Counted from the first letter of the stretch, positions 47,663-63,476 are shown. The stretch is 64,000 nt of DNA from Vermamoeba vermiformis (GCA_045837725.1 JBEWZL010000044.1:248001-312000), one strand, 5' to 3'. Program-made: numbers and translations. Notes: a model not told the origin generated them from the sequence alone.

Positions 47663-50600
47663 TCATGATTCAATTTGAAGTATCTTAGTAGTAAAATTGA
47701 TATTGCTCTCGAAGTTGAGTCGTGCTCCGCGGCGAAACAAAAACAAGTCAACATTCGTGGGCATTCCTATGAGCTATAATGAATTCATTAGTACCAATAA
47801 AATACGATCCATAATGATACGTACCTTCCCGTACACGCTCAGATCCAACATTTCCAAATTAGGCAATATTGATGTCAAGTGTGCAAAGTTAGCCTCGTTA
47901 GCTTCTGGAACGAGGTTCGTTCTTATAAATCCATTTGAAGCAGTTTAGCGGCCATATTGACATTGATAACATTCGGAGGAAAGCTCACTGTGGCGCCACC
48001 AAGACACCCAACGAGCGTTAAATTCGTTATCGGATTGCTGCGAGGCAAAAGCTCAGCGAACACCACTCTACTCTCAGTTGCAGTGTTGATCGTCAAACTC
48101 CACACATTGAGACCGAGCTTGAGGTCAGGAATGGTCTCGTGAACAACGACGCGTCTCAAATTGGTCCAATTATAGAAGCGCTTGAAAGCTGCAGAAAAGA
48201 CGCGCGTTAATATAATTAGCATATCTCCTCGTTAGTGATTATGATACTTACTGTTAACAGTGATAGCCCATGGTGCCTTTAAGACCTTCATATTAGGATA
48301 GTTGCTAATAATTATCTCCATGCCCGCGTCAGTGACTTTAGTCATAAGAATGTTCAAGTACGTCAACGTTTGTTTCGAGGCGTGGTTGGTGACTTCAAAA
48401 GCTTTGTCACTAATCGAAGGAGGCAGTTTGAGCTTTTGCAACTTCTTGCACACCGTCAAGATCGTGCTTACGGAGTTGTCCGAGAGCTAATGAGGTGATT
48501 AGCGTCGTATAATACGTTTCAGTAACAATGAGAGTGACGTACTTTTTCAAACATGAACAGATCCAACACTTCCAAATTAGGCAATATCGGTGCTAAGTGC
48601 GTGATGGCGGCGTCATCGATGGCACGATCTTTATCTCCGAGAGTCAGCTGCTTCAAGCTCTTGCACTGTCCGATCGATTTCATGCCTGCACTTAATCAGA
48701 ACCAACTTCAATGCCGATGTGGCACGTACCTTCAGCGGTTACTGCAGCTTGTTTCACGCGCAACACTTCCAACTTTGGACAGTGTAACAAGGCCTGACAA
48801 CACTCGTCGTTGAACATAGAATATCGCATGCTCACGAACTCGAGGTCTGGACTGTTCTTTACAATTGTGGTAATTATGGCTGGTGCACACTGGGAACTTC
48901 TCATGATGAATTGCTTGAGCTTCAACGGCGCATTGATCACAACCTTTTGTTGATCTAGTCTGTTTTGGGACAAATCCTGTTGAACTAGTTAAGCGCAGTT
49001 CATTAGCCTGTTGTTCTTACCAAGCGAGTGAGATTTTTCAGGGCCAAGACAGGTTCCAGAGGTTCGATAAGGGATGTAATAGTTAAATCTTCTATTTGCG
49101 GCATTGCTGACACAAATTGGTTGGTGAAATCGTCTTTGACTGAGAGGTTGTTGACGCGCAATTTCTTCAAATTCTTGCGCTCTTTCAACCACGCGAGAGA
49201 TTTTGCATCAATCTCGCCGGTGTTAAAAGTGTTGGCGAATGTTTTCGTTGAGCACTGTTAATAATAATTATTTAAAATGAGCCTTCTAATAGCTAAAGAA
49301 ACTTACCTCGAAGGATTCAAGATCCGGGTGAGTGACCGTCGGCAGAAGTTCAGTGGCATTATTAACTTCAAGTATGACCTCTTTCAGTTCTGGATGTGTT
49401 TTCATGAACTGTTTGTACTGTGACAACTCAACTGCGCCATTATAGGTATCAGGAAGCACAATTTTTTCTAATTTTAGGTTCGTCTGATCGAGACTGCTCA
49501 TTATAGTGGGTGTTATTAAGCTCCGCGAAAAGTTAAGTGCCTTCAAGTTTGGGAGTTTCGCTAATGTGTTAGCAAACATTTCTGACCAAAATCCCCTTGT
49601 AGATTGCAAGTCTAACTCCTCGATGTCCTTGAACAGATCCTCCGACAACACTGATCGTTTCTTCAGTACGTCTTTGTTCTTCATGAACGAGATGGCAATG
49701 AAGTATGGATTAAAGATGTCGTACAGGTACGTCGTCATGGCTGGAGTGTATGGTACTCTCGATGGACTGACGTAGATGTAGACCAACAGTGTGCCCAAGT
49801 CTTGCAAGAAGTACTTCAAGCTGAGTTTGTAGTCCTCTTCTGAAGTCTCCAAGAGCTTCCATATTTGGTTCGTAATGTTGCTTAGCCGTGCCAAGTTAGT
49901 GAGTGTCGCATCGATTGGCTGCGTGACGAGTGCGCGGCAGGTGTATCTGAAGGTTAGAAAGATGTTGCCGTGGTTGGCCAGAGATGTGTCCAGCAACATC
50001 GTCAATGCCTCCTTATGCACCTTCGTCGTCTCTTCACTTTTGAGTTTGCATTCGGCCTTATCGATCAAGTAGATTGGCAGTGCAAATCGTCCCAAGTCAC
50101 TTTGTTTGATGACTGGTGTTATGCTTTCAATGTCCGTCTCTTCAACAAATGTCGGTTGATTGAAGACCAGTTGAAATGAGAAGCTCTTCCAGAACGATTC
50201 TTTCAGCTGCACTCCAAAGTCTCGAAGCAGCTTTGTGAACACTTTCTGCTCGTCGATCAAGTCGCGCAACCGAACACTCTCATCTAGGTCTTCATCTTGC
50301 TTTGTGATGTAAAAGAAGCTGTCTCGAACTGTGCGGAACAATTCATTGTGCCAGTACGCAGTTGAGTCTTCTGAGGTGCCAAGAAGGAGATTGAAATAGC
50401 TTGCAATCAGTTTCAAGAATGGTTCGTTGTTGTGCACTCCAAATCTTTCGATCGATCTGCGCATCAACGAGCGAAGGACTGATTTGGCAGCACGAGTCAC
50501 AATCTCTGACATGACAACTCGACGCCAAGGTGAGAACTGAGGGAGATGTTGCCACAACAAGCCCATGTGACGGAAGTTGATGCCTCGCGAGTGCAAGTAG

Positions 50601-52465
50601 GTCTGTAGCTCAGTTCCTACGCGAGGAGGTTAGGTGTATTCGTTCAATAGTAGCTTGCTAATGTTACTGTATTACCTGCAACGGACAACTGAAGCAGTTC
50701 TTGGGCAACTGCAGGCACGAATTGATTGACGTAGAACTCGAACGCCTCTCTGATGTCTGCGTTGTGTTCTTTACCCATCGGATCCGAGTTCGCAAAACCA
50801 CTGAATGCATCAGAGCTCAATGGTCTTTTGTATGCTGTGACAAACTCTTCACGGAGAAGTCGATACAAGAATGATCCTTTCACTCTTCACACGACATGTT
50901 AGTTTGTGTGCTTGTCGATACATCAGATTACGTACGAAGGGGGCTCAGGAGGCCACAGTCTCGCAACATCGACCAAGTAGTACAAACCATCAGTGCCTTT
51001 GTGAACCTCTACAGAATGTCAATCGTTAGCACGAGCACGAATTGTTGTTTGAGTAACATTACCCAAGTCAGCCGGCGTTCTGATCACTTTGTCTTTGCAC
51101 ACCGTATGAGCTTGCAAGTTGAGCGAGGCACCCAACTCGTTCATGTCGTTGTTCACCACTGGATCTGATGAGTTGAATGTTCTGCCTCCGTCGTTTGAGC
51201 CGTAGATTAATGTTGATCCTTTGATCGGCAACAGACTGATGGCAATGATGCGAAAACCTTTGTAGTCGATGACCCCTACCATTGGCACCTGTCATCAAAT
51301 ATCAGTGTCTATTTTTAGTAACGAATCTGAATCGATATCGGTTTATTAATTTTGCTATTGAATTTGAAATCGATGATGATTACTAATGAATACTTACGAA
51401 ATAGTCCGGTTTCAATCGTTTGAATAGAGCCACGATGCACTTCATTTCGTGCCCAGCACTTTTCATTGCGTTAACATCACCTGCGATAGATCGTTCATAA
51501 GATACTTGCGTTGCATTTATATTGATCGATGAGCTTACCTCCATACAGTCCATGACTGTCCAAAGCGAATTTGAACAAGATTCCTTCTTGAAAATACTTC
51601 AACCCTCCTGCAATACCCTTTTGAAATTTGATTATTATTGTTGTTGATGTCGTAAAGAAAGGCTTACTCCCATGTTGGCTGGTTTGATCGTCTTTTTCTC
51701 GTTTGGTAAAAACTTCTCGTCGATAATGATCTTCGCGTAGAGTTTGGCTGAAAAAGTAGTTATTACACTCATTTAGAAGCTGTTTAGCAATAAGGTAATC
51801 ATACCTGTTTGAAGGAAGTCTCTTTCAAGCGCAGCTAACTTGAGAATTGTGCGAGACACGAATGGATAAGCTTCTTTTCGACGTAGCTCTTTCGAAACAC
51901 TAACAAAGCGTAATGTCCAATCAAGTTTCTCATCGCTAGTCAGAATTGACGGCAAGACAATTCGATCTGCCTCCTCTGTCAAAAGATCAGAATTTGAAAT
52001 CAGTAGAGGAATCAAGCTAATAATATTATAATTTGAGACTACAACCATTTTTAAACTGTATTTTCATATCCGCCTCAGCTAAGAGCCAAGCAGAAAGTAC
52101 TTTTCAATTAAGTAAACTGCATCCAAAAAAAGATTTTCTAGTCGTGTATTACTGTCAATATAGATTTATAAGGCTGTACTTTACCTATTTCAGTTCGTTT
52201 TGACAAGTTGGTGTCCGGCTGCGGTACAGGGTTGTCATAAGGTTGCTCATCTGAGCTGTCGTTTTCTGATTGAATAATTAATTAATGAAATCCCTTATTA
52301 TGTATCTACCGTTAATTAAATACCCTCACTACTGTCGCGGTAAGAATAATTTTTGGTATTCGTTGCGTGATCCAAGTAGTGGCCTTGAAGTTCATTGGCA
52401 GGCACGCCATCATCGTCTCCATTGACGGGCGTAGAACTGTAAGCACCGGCATGTAACAGATCCAT
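47663..52465 (-). CDS. CLU-domain protein with C-terminal leucine-rich repeats
   Basis: Many exons on the minus strand. A low-complexity N-terminus (MDLLHAGAYSSTPVNGDDDG) leads into a CLU domain: VIDYKGFRIIAISLLPIKGS, LIYGSNDGGRTFNSSDP, GLYYLVDVARLWPPEPP, GSFLYRLLREEFVTAY, TELQTYLHSRGINFRHMGLL and IVTRAAKSVLRSLMRRSI. These match the CLUH/Clu1/TIF31 core in order, including the RGIN and DLxR-PP motifs. CLU proteins bind mRNAs for mitochondrial proteins and control mitochondrial distribution. Instead of the usual TPR array, the C-terminus is LRR (LPNLKALNFSRSLITPTI, THPDLESFEVS, ILPNLEVLDLFMF). The last two exons are tentative. A GTGGCG donor near 47990 keeps frame into ILPNLEMLDLSVYG and the end NFTTKILQIES; without it the frame ends at 47923. 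Confidence 0.85.
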
Positions 52466-52580
52466 TTGTGTTCATGAAAGCGTTGAAAAATATTTAATTT
52501 GCTTTTATTATTCTGTTGCCAAGCTACCAGAACAACAAGACATTTATTATAGTTATCTATAATATTGAGTAATTGTTTTC

Positions 52581-55626
<3,046 letters not shown>

Positions 55627-55918
55627 TTGACGCGTGAAATACGAGGTCAGTTCGAATTTTAGTTTATAAAAGTGACACCATTTGAATTACACCGGCAATG
55701 ATTCGTAATTTTGGTTTATTCATTGGGGAATATCATAACAAACGGGAAAAGAGTCCCCAAAAGGTTAAATATACTAAAAGCCAGTAGTTTCCTTCGTTAA
55801 ATCGCGTATCTTTGGCGTTTTGTGGTTGTTGGGGCAACCACCCCAAAAGCAACTATTTAAGCGTTTTCTCTGCTGCTTGTCATTATTTTCTATTCGATTA
55901 ACGTGAAACAGTCCACAA

Positions 55919-57602
55919 ATGAAATTAATTTCGTTGTTGTTCGTTTGCGCGACAGTATTTTGTCTCGGTAAGTAGATCGCTTTAAACTCAGCAACAAATA
56001 CTAATGAATTGAAAATAGGATATTGTTTCGATATCATGGGCCCAATAGATAGTGTTATTAGCCCTGGCTATTTATTAGACGGAGATACCATTGACGTCGT
56101 TAAGATCGGAACCACTCAATACTTCAGTGCGTTTGTAGCGGCTGGAGAAAAGGTAAGAATATTACATATATTTCGTAAAGCTAAAGTTTAATGTTGTAGG
56201 ATTGGAAATTATACGGAACGACGACCGACATTGAGATGGGAGACTCCGTTACGACGGAGATCTTGACGTTGGATGGCACTGATAGCCGAAGTTTTGTGAA
56301 GACAACAGTGCTAGACACTGACTTAGTATTGATATCGTGGTATAGGAAAAGTGCTCCTGCGAATCTTGAGTCACTTGTGTATCAAGTACCAACCGGGCAA
56401 AGTAAGTTTGGGATGGACCAAAAATAGAACCAGATCTAATCATGCATGCAGTCACAAAGGACCTTGAAACGCTCTATGCATTCCCATTGGACTATAATTT
56501 GGCTTCATATCACATCGCACCAATCTCGAAGTACGTTTACGCTATTACGGTTCAAGCAGCCATTGCTCGAGCTAGACGGTCCTTAGTGCCCGACACTAAT
56601 GGCCTCCTCGTTGTGAACAAGAACGGCACGGTATATATTGAGCAACAGTACTACGATGACGAATGGGTGAGTTATAATGTATATTATAACTGTGCGTGAT
56701 AGTTGTTGACACGTGCCTTCACAGCGACCATTCGGCATCGAGTTGTTCTCACCAACCTTCTCTGTCATGTCACTGAACCTCTCTTGTGGCTGTGTTCACG
56801 TGCAGTCCTTCAACTTGCAAGGCTTTTTCTTAGGTAAGCCATTCTCTTTATGAAAAACAGTGCGATCTGACCCGGCGCTTTAGGCGAGAAGAATGTCTTC
56901 AATGTGTCTGGCGAGCCAACCAACATTATGCAAGTGCGCACAGGTGACACGAGTTTGTTCCTTTATACTGTTGCCAATAAGCTGTTAGCTACACCCTACG
57001 ACTTGATCCAACAATCACCCGGAGCTGAAACGGAAATTATGTCGTTCTCAAGCTCTACAGAGTTCATTCACGTAGGCGCTGCTTCACTAGCTCCTGGCGT
57101 GGTGGCTGTGGCTTATGATACCCTCTACCTTCTTCGCTCAGTCAATGCCGCGTTCAGAACGACAGTCTATGATGTGGAGACACGCGACCAACGCATGAAC
57201 GAGTACGTCAGATTGGTGATAAATACACTGTGCATATCTAACGTTAGTGGCAGCGTCGTGATGGAGAGCAACTCGCTGTCAGGCTACTTTGGAGTAGCAG
57301 GTGTGGACGAGTACACGCACGTGGTCGCGTTCTTCCGCTGCAACGACACAGTGAGTGTTGGTGCCTGTCCCGGCCACATGGTCGTGTCGCACATGATCTT
57401 TCGACAGCCCACTCCACCTGTCGACATGCCGCCCTTGCCCGAGACACCTGATGTTGGCACAGGCACCAGACCTATTGCCGTTCAAGTACCTGTGGCGGCT
57501 AACAGACCTCAAGCGAATAACAACGTCACCAGTGCTAGTGCTGCACTCACAGCTGTTGGTGCTTTGACTCTGTTGGCCAGCGTATTCTCAAGCGTGTTGT
57601 AA
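55919..57602 (+). CDS. Predicted GPI-anchored secreted protein
   Basis: Exons from 55919 join in frame. MKLISLLFVCATVFCLG is a signal peptide interrupted by the first intron. The body (PGYLLDGDTIDVVKIGTTQY, KTTVLDTDLVLISWY, VVNKNGTVYIEQQYYDDEWV) has repeating beta-strand patterns and several Asn-X-Ser/Thr sites. It continues with cysteines (CISNVSGS, FFRCNDTVSVGACPG). A Pro-rich stalk (PTPPVDMPPLPETPD) and a terminal hydrophobic segment (AALTAVGALTLLASVFSSVL) after small residues predict a GPI anchor. It is probably a cell-surface protein; I do not recognise the fold. One intron contains a partial TGACACGTG motif near 56707. Confidence 0.75.
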
Positions 57603-58431
57603 ATATAATAAAGATATAATAAGACAAATACGCGTGCGTGCTTTAATTTACTTTATTTACGATAGAATCTTGAATAACAAGAGCGCTACTCTGTACTTAC
57701 CTCCGCTGAACTGCTTGCGATCGTTTTGAGATCAGATCTGTTAATAGCGTATTAGATACTGTACAATTAATAGGATTTAAATAAAAATAAATGATTTAAG
57801 AGCTATGATCAGAATTTGTTTCCGTTTCATCGATGGCGGAAACCATCTAAAACAAGAGGTGTCAGATATTTAGCTATCATCATTATAGCTCCGCGTAATG
57901 TTGGTTATACAAAACTTGGTAAGGCGGGTTGCCTAACTTACCAAAAACGGCGGGATCTGAGTTGATCAGAAGATCAATCTGATGCGAAAAATACCGAAAA
58001 ATCTGAAAAAAACAGGATTGATTAGATATTGATAATAAAGATATGCAACGCAAATATAATGTATTTAGAATTATTTTAGAGATTGTATGAGCAACATATT
58101 CCGCTTTTTTCATTTTTTGGTTCAAAAGCGAGTTGTCAATTGCTCGAATACTGTATGCACAATATACGGTGTCACACTCCATGAAAAGCGAAGAGGACAT
58201 AGCATGAGTGTGCAATAGGCAAAAGATTTTACACCTTGCGGATGCAGTTGAGACTTACGTTAGTTGCCTTGGCTCAAGTGCACGATCGCATTGTTTGTGG
58301 AGTTCTTATGAATGAGATTGATAGTAATAACAAGTTCAAAAAGCAAAAAGGGCGGCACACGACCCTGACTTAATCGCACCAGGAAAAATCTGGACACAAG
58401 CGTGACTTAATCGCAAACACAATGCTTGGCT
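57603..58431. other. Sparse region between the GPI-anchored protein gene and the Angel-like gene
   Basis: A minus-strand frame of 110 codons (57883-58215) starts MHTHAMSSSLFMECDTVYCA and could be part of a small gene. A GTAAGT donor near 57925 and an acceptor near 57852 are possible, but the joined frame ends quickly and no family is recognised. TGACTTAATCGCA occurs twice (about 58362 and 58404). Confidence 0.35.
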
Positions 58432-59892
58432 TTATTCAGAACTCTTCGGCCTCAGTCTGAACTTGCACGCGATCGATAGATGATCTGAGCCTAGGTAGTC
58501 GTTCGGCAGTGCTGTTTGAATGCTCAGACTTTTCTCGTCAGGTATCGAGAGCAGTGCTTCAGGCTCGAGTTCAAAGTCATCGTCTTGACACCAACGAGAC
58601 TCGAGTAAACAGATGTAGTCCAATGTGAGACGAGCAATGGGCGTGTAGGTCGTGTAGGGAGGTTCAATCTTGGGCTTGTCGTGATACTTGGCTGTCTGAC
58701 ACGCACTCGGATCCACCTCAAAATAGTTCCTGTACATGCTATTTAACACGGGCAGCTGTTCGAGTGACTTGTACAACATCTCGACTTTGTCTAATCGCTC
58801 GGCAATCTCTTCATCTGTCTGCGGCTTTGGGATCACTTCAGCATCTAGTACCTCGCGTGAAGGCTGCACCAGATGGTTGATGTACCGCGAGTAGTGATTG
58901 GCCGGTGTTAAAAACGCGTGTTTGTCAATGCGAGCAAAGTTACGGCTGGTCAACAGGGCGTAGTCTGTTCCGTGAGGCCAAAAGTTGAGGTCCCCGCCTA
59001 TTATAACGGGGTACCGCTTGTCGAACTTGTTCTTGAATGCAATCACTTTGTATAATAAGTGCTCGATTTGTCGTAATCGGACGTAGCTGTATCGGGGATT
59101 CCAAAACAGATGCGTTGTGCTGCAAATTACGCCTTGATCACTAAAGTGCAAAAAGTGAGTTAGCAAATGGATACTCTATTAATTATATAGGGCTATTAGG
59201 TACCTATTAACGTCTTGTAATAGAATAATCTGTGCGATGTTGTCGCGAGTCAATTCTTCTGTCTCGACGCCCGTTGTGCCCTCAGCTAGGCTATTAAACT
59301 GAATTTCTTCGTAATCTACGCGCTTAAATCTGAAATAAAGTAATATTAGTACCATAGTTGAGTGGATACTACGAGTGGTTTGGGCTTACTTGTCTTTCCG
59401 CCAAAAGATACCACATCCGTCTTTCTTGTTACCATTCTTTTTCAGCCAAACAGAATCGTATCCTTTCTTTTCTAATTCTGGCCTCCACCACTCGTAATAG
59501 AAATCCATTTCCTAAATAGGAAACCGAAATTTAGAATTCATGGATCAAACGGACTGCAAATTAAATTATCAAAAAAAATTCAAAACAATTATTTAACCGC
59601 ATAATATTAGAGTATCAATTCATACCTGAAAGCACATGATGTCAGTCGCTAAATGCAAAATTTCGTTGAGCAGGATCTGTTTTCTTGTTCCCCATTTCAG
59701 ACAATTGCTGCTACAATAAGGATAGGTATCGCGTCGTATAAGTGTTTGGCCCAACAAATTATATGTCATAAAACTAATGCCTTGGCCTTGCTTGTCTTCG
59801 AGATCCTGCTTGCTGCTCTTTATCGGCAGGTACCTCCGAGGATACAACGACTCGAAAGTATTTTTTTGGTCTTTTTGTGTTTGATTTTCCAT
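58432..59892 (-). CDS. Endonuclease/exonuclease/phosphatase-fold protein, Angel/Ngl2-like
   Basis: Exons on the minus strand. ISFMTYNLLGQTLIRRDTYPY opens the fold. CFQEMDFYYEWWRPELEKKGYD carries the metal-binding Glu. CSTTHLFWNPRYSYVRLRQ contains the catalytic-pocket His and is diagnostic of the Angel/Ngl/CCR4 group. GGDLNFWPHG supplies the Asp/Asn pair, and YLGSDHLSIACKFRL the final Asp-His. All key residues are present, so it is a plausible Mg-dependent RNA nuclease or phosphatase (Angel proteins process RNA 2',3'-cyclic phosphates; Ngl2 trims 5.8S rRNA). No LRR domain precedes it, so it is not CCR4 itself. The start could be MENQTQKD (59892) or upstream in-frame Met codons. Confidence 0.85.
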
Positions 59893-60264
59893 TATGGAGG
59901 TGATTAATGCTTCACAAACAAAAAAAGGATTCATTTTGCAGTTTGATTGTTGAGAAAATACACAGAAGTCAAAATAGCGAGGACGAAAACTAGCCACGTA
60001 GCAGTCTGCAAAGAGAAATGATCTGGAACCTTGATATTTCGGGTCAACTGCCTTCGCAAGACATCAGATCCGATCTCATCGTGGATTTGTTCAACAAAGT
60101 AGGGATTAAAAAATAGCGTTCAAATGCATTTGATAAAGTCCTAATTACATCTATATTACCAAACGGCACAAGTGACATGTCACTTTTCACCTCCAAAAGT
60201 TGTGTATTGTTTTCAATCGTGCAACAGAACAGCCACATGAAGATTGCCATTTAATGCATTATTA

Positions 60265-61992
60265 ATGACCCTGATGATAAGTAATTTTTCTTACAAATGC
60301 TTGTGGCTCGTTGTTCTTGTTGCAACATATTCGGATGCTAAAATTATCGTCACTAGCTCTCCAGATGTTACAAGTAAGACCCCGTTAAATAAACGTATTG
60401 TATAATGTATTTACGACGGATTCGTCTTAGTTGAAGCTCATGGTGCTCCGATCCGTTTTGCAAATAATCCATCTGACTTCGCTTTGGCCGGCGAACTTGT
60501 GTTAGATTCAAATCAAAACGTCAGCGATAGAATAGTACTTGTACATAGGTATACAACTCTTAATTCCCTTGATTCATTTTGCGGCTAAATAGCCCCCACT
60601 TTAGAGATCTGGAAGATTGGACGTGGTCACTCCGCGGCATTCCGTTACAAAACGCCGGTGCTAAAGCCCTTCTATTACAGCCTGAGCCCTTTTACGGTAA
60701 GGAAGCACTGAATGAGTAATTCACAAGCATTGTTTTTGACACATCCACTTGATACAGCACTCGTTCCCGGCTTGACTCAATTTTATGGTTATGAACCACC
60801 ATCAAATGATCTCAAAATTCCTATATTAGAAATGACAGAGGCGGACTATCAACGCATTCTTGCCCTGTTCCAAACCGATGGTGCGGAGTTGATGACACGT
60901 GTCAATGTGTCCATAGATTCTTTGGGTAATTTGTGCCGCGTCGGCTTCGGACATCAATAATCTAACGGTATTAATAAGATGCCAACGAATGGGCCGAACT
61001 TTTCTCCTCGGATTGGTACATTGCATGGCAGGTGATTGTTGGTCTTGTCAGCGGCACTATATTAGCCTTTGCACTCTACGAGTACTTTGTATTCTTCCGT
61101 CGCGACGGCTGCAGATTGACTATACCACAAGCATCGCTCTTAATGACCATTGTGGGTGCTGCCAGTACGTACAAGTCATCTCCATCGTTGATTTAGCTAA
61201 TCCCCACATCTTTAGTCCGCACTGTCTACGCTGTGACCAATCCATTGACTGGACGCAGACTGTGGGACTTTAGAGTAGACTCGGTGTTTTTGACGACACA
61301 CGCACCGTTCACATTCGGCACCGTGTTCCTAATAACACTCTATCAGTAAGGTTCTTCTGCATTATGATGCATATTAATCCAATGCCAATCAGACATGAAT
61401 TGATGACGTCCATGCGATTCAACACGTTCCTAACAAAAGCAAAAATTCCATTCGCGATTGCTATTGTGATCATTTTTGCAGCAGAAATAGCCACGAGTAT
61501 CATTCGTGCCAAGAACTCCATCACAGACTACGTCATCTTCATCAACATTATATTTTATATTATTGTGGCCGTAGTCTTTTCAGCGTATTTAATCGCGACT
61601 GCTATTCGCTTCCGACAGTTTGCCAAAGGTGGCGAGAAGAGCAAGAAAGGACTACGAAAGGTAGTATTTTATCATTGACACGTGTCAAATTCGAGATCCA
61701 ACCAACAATGCATTATTAGGTCGTATTATGGAGTGCCTTGTCGTCAGTGTGCATGCTGAGTTTTGTTCTAATTTGCGGCTTTTTCTTCCTCGACAACGCC
61801 AACACACCAGTGCCGTACACAGTGATATTCTTCTGCCTATTCATCGCTATCAACATGATCAGCTTGATACATATTATCACGCTGTTCTCGTCAGTGCAAA
61901 TCATTCAATCCAGCGTGAGCAAAAAGTCTTCTGGCAAGAGTACTGAATTGAAGAGCGGCTCAGTCGAAAATGTAAATTTAACCAGCGATTAA
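60265..61992 (+). CDS. PA-domain protein with about seven transmembrane helices
   Basis: Eight exons join in frame. MISNFSYKCLWLVVLVATYS is a signal peptide (ATG at 60265 or 60274). The lumenal part is a protease-associated (PA) domain: RIVLVHRDLEDWTWSLRGIP, QNAGAKALLLQPEP and LKIPILEMTEADYQRIL. About seven hydrophobic segments follow: VIVGLVSGTILAFALYEYF, ASLLMTIVGAA, FTFGTVFLITLY, KIPFAIAIVIIFAAEIATSI, VIFINIIFYIIVAVVFSAYL, ALSSVCMLSFVLICGFFFL and VIFFCLFIAINMISLIHII. The tail is Ser/Lys-rich and cytosolic. PA domains bind ligands or sort cargo (for example in RNF13 and vacuolar sorting receptors), normally with one helix. A PA-7TM plan suggests a receptor-like protein. Role is inference. 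Confidence 0.82.
61676..61687. repeat. Intronic palindrome TGACACGTGTCA
   Basis: Exact copy in the last intron of the PA-7TM gene. Confidence 0.85.
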
Positions 61993-62030
61993 AATACGAT
62001 AATCTAACATTTATACATTGCACGTTATAT

Positions 62031-63326
62031 TTACACGGTTTCTGTCGCATTTTCAACTTGCCACTCTTGCTCGTAAAACAGCAGATCGAGCACATCCATC
62101 ATAGTAAATGTTCGTACTTCGTGCACGCTGATGACTTCATCGAATACATTCTGCATCTTGTACCACTTAGCGTCTCTTCGTGCCTCTTGCAACATGCCGA
62201 CAATGTTCTCGCACAACTTGTTGTCGAATAGGTTCTTGATGCACCGACCAGTACACAAGTCTTCATACGGCAAGTTACACACCTCCGTCATGCAGTCTTC
62301 ATATTGGTTATTCGGTATCATTGCGTCTAACATACCTAGGAATGAAACTACGTGTTATAAAAGCCAGTACAAACTAATGAAATAAATTTGATAATATTTC
62401 CTTTTATGGTAAATAAGCTACGTACCAATCGAATAAACATAGCCAGCCCCGCCTTCGCAGTAAATATCGCCCCAATTATTATGGAACTTGCCCATGTAAT
62501 GTGGCTCTTGCCAATCAAAGTGCGACAAGCGCTCTAGTAGTCGCGGATACACGATGAAACTGTCGTCATCGAGTTTTACGAACCATTTTTTCTGCGAATA
62601 ATGCTGGTACGCGTGCTTGAATGCCGCAATCACTTTGTTCTTCATTGCGCGGCCTTGCTCAGCTGCAACAATAGAATTAATAACTGCATAAGATTTATAT
62701 GCACCTATTTGTATCTATTACCTCCGCCTACATTGACGCAGTTCGGTACTTTCGTGCACTCAAAATCAGAATAAAATACGAGACTATCATTGGGTAATCG
62801 TTTGAGCCACGTTCTATAGCCCCAATCTTCACGCTCTGCTCTTCCAGTGCCTGTGCAACAAATTGGATTATAATCAAAGCTAAGATAATTTCAGCGAAGG
62901 AACTTCGTATCGGATCTCCAAATCTTACCAGTAAATACCATGAACAATACGTCGTCCAAGGTAATGGGATATTTTGGTGCTGTGCTCGTAATGTCATCAT
63001 TATTTTTTGGGCTGTTACTCTGCTTTGTTGGATCTGACGTTGGCACGGAATTGCTAAATCCGAAAATTAGAAAAAATAGTAGGAATAATTAAGCGTGTAT
63101 ATATAGAGCATAAATACATTTCCTGCTATAATAGAATTTTTCCACTTAAATTAAAAATAATTACCTAATTGGCATTTTAATATCATCGTCGTTAATTGTG
63201 TGAGTCTCCTCAACCACTTGCACTATTTTTGGTGCATTGTATGTGCTCAAAAACGTTGCCCAAAAGGTCAGCGATATGATAGATCCAACTACTACACCAA
63301 AGAAAAATTGTCTATTTATGACCATT
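62031..63326 (-). CDS. Type II membrane GT31-like (Fringe/core-1) glycosyltransferase
   Basis: About five exons on the minus strand. MVINRQFFFGVVVGSIISLT is a short cytosolic tail plus signal anchor. A Ser/Thr/Asn-rich stem follows (VPTSDPTKQSNSPKNND). The catalytic domain has YRTWLKRLPNDSLVFYSDFE, KKWFVKLDDDSFIVYPRLLE with the DDD metal/nucleotide motif, and GDIYCEGGAGYVYSIG with the GGAGY acceptor-site motif. The C-terminal exon has four or more cysteines (CMTEVCNLPYEDLCTGRCIK). This is the Fringe/C1GALT1 pattern. It should act in the Golgi, adding a UDP-linked hexose to glycoproteins. Donor and acceptor are unknown. Confidence 0.85.
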
Positions 63327-63476
63327 GGTGAGTGTATTAATAGTCCGTTGAGCTGTCACTATGTCTTCATCAATTGAACTATGGTGTTATGTAAAGGCAC
63401 TGCACGTTGAATAAATAAATCGATTTTAATTAACTATTTACATCAAATTCACAAAATTACTATTGTACAAAAAGAG

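Noticed and set aside
57883-58215. A 110-codon minus-strand frame as a confident gene
   Set aside because: No domain is visible, the splice option ends almost at once, and the codon pattern is AT-rich like intergenic DNA. Recorded only within the intergenic entry.
60893-60904. The TGACACGTGTCA copy in the PA domain as a regulatory site
   Set aside because: It lies in coding sequence (AELMTRVNVSI), so chance or codon choice can explain this single copy.
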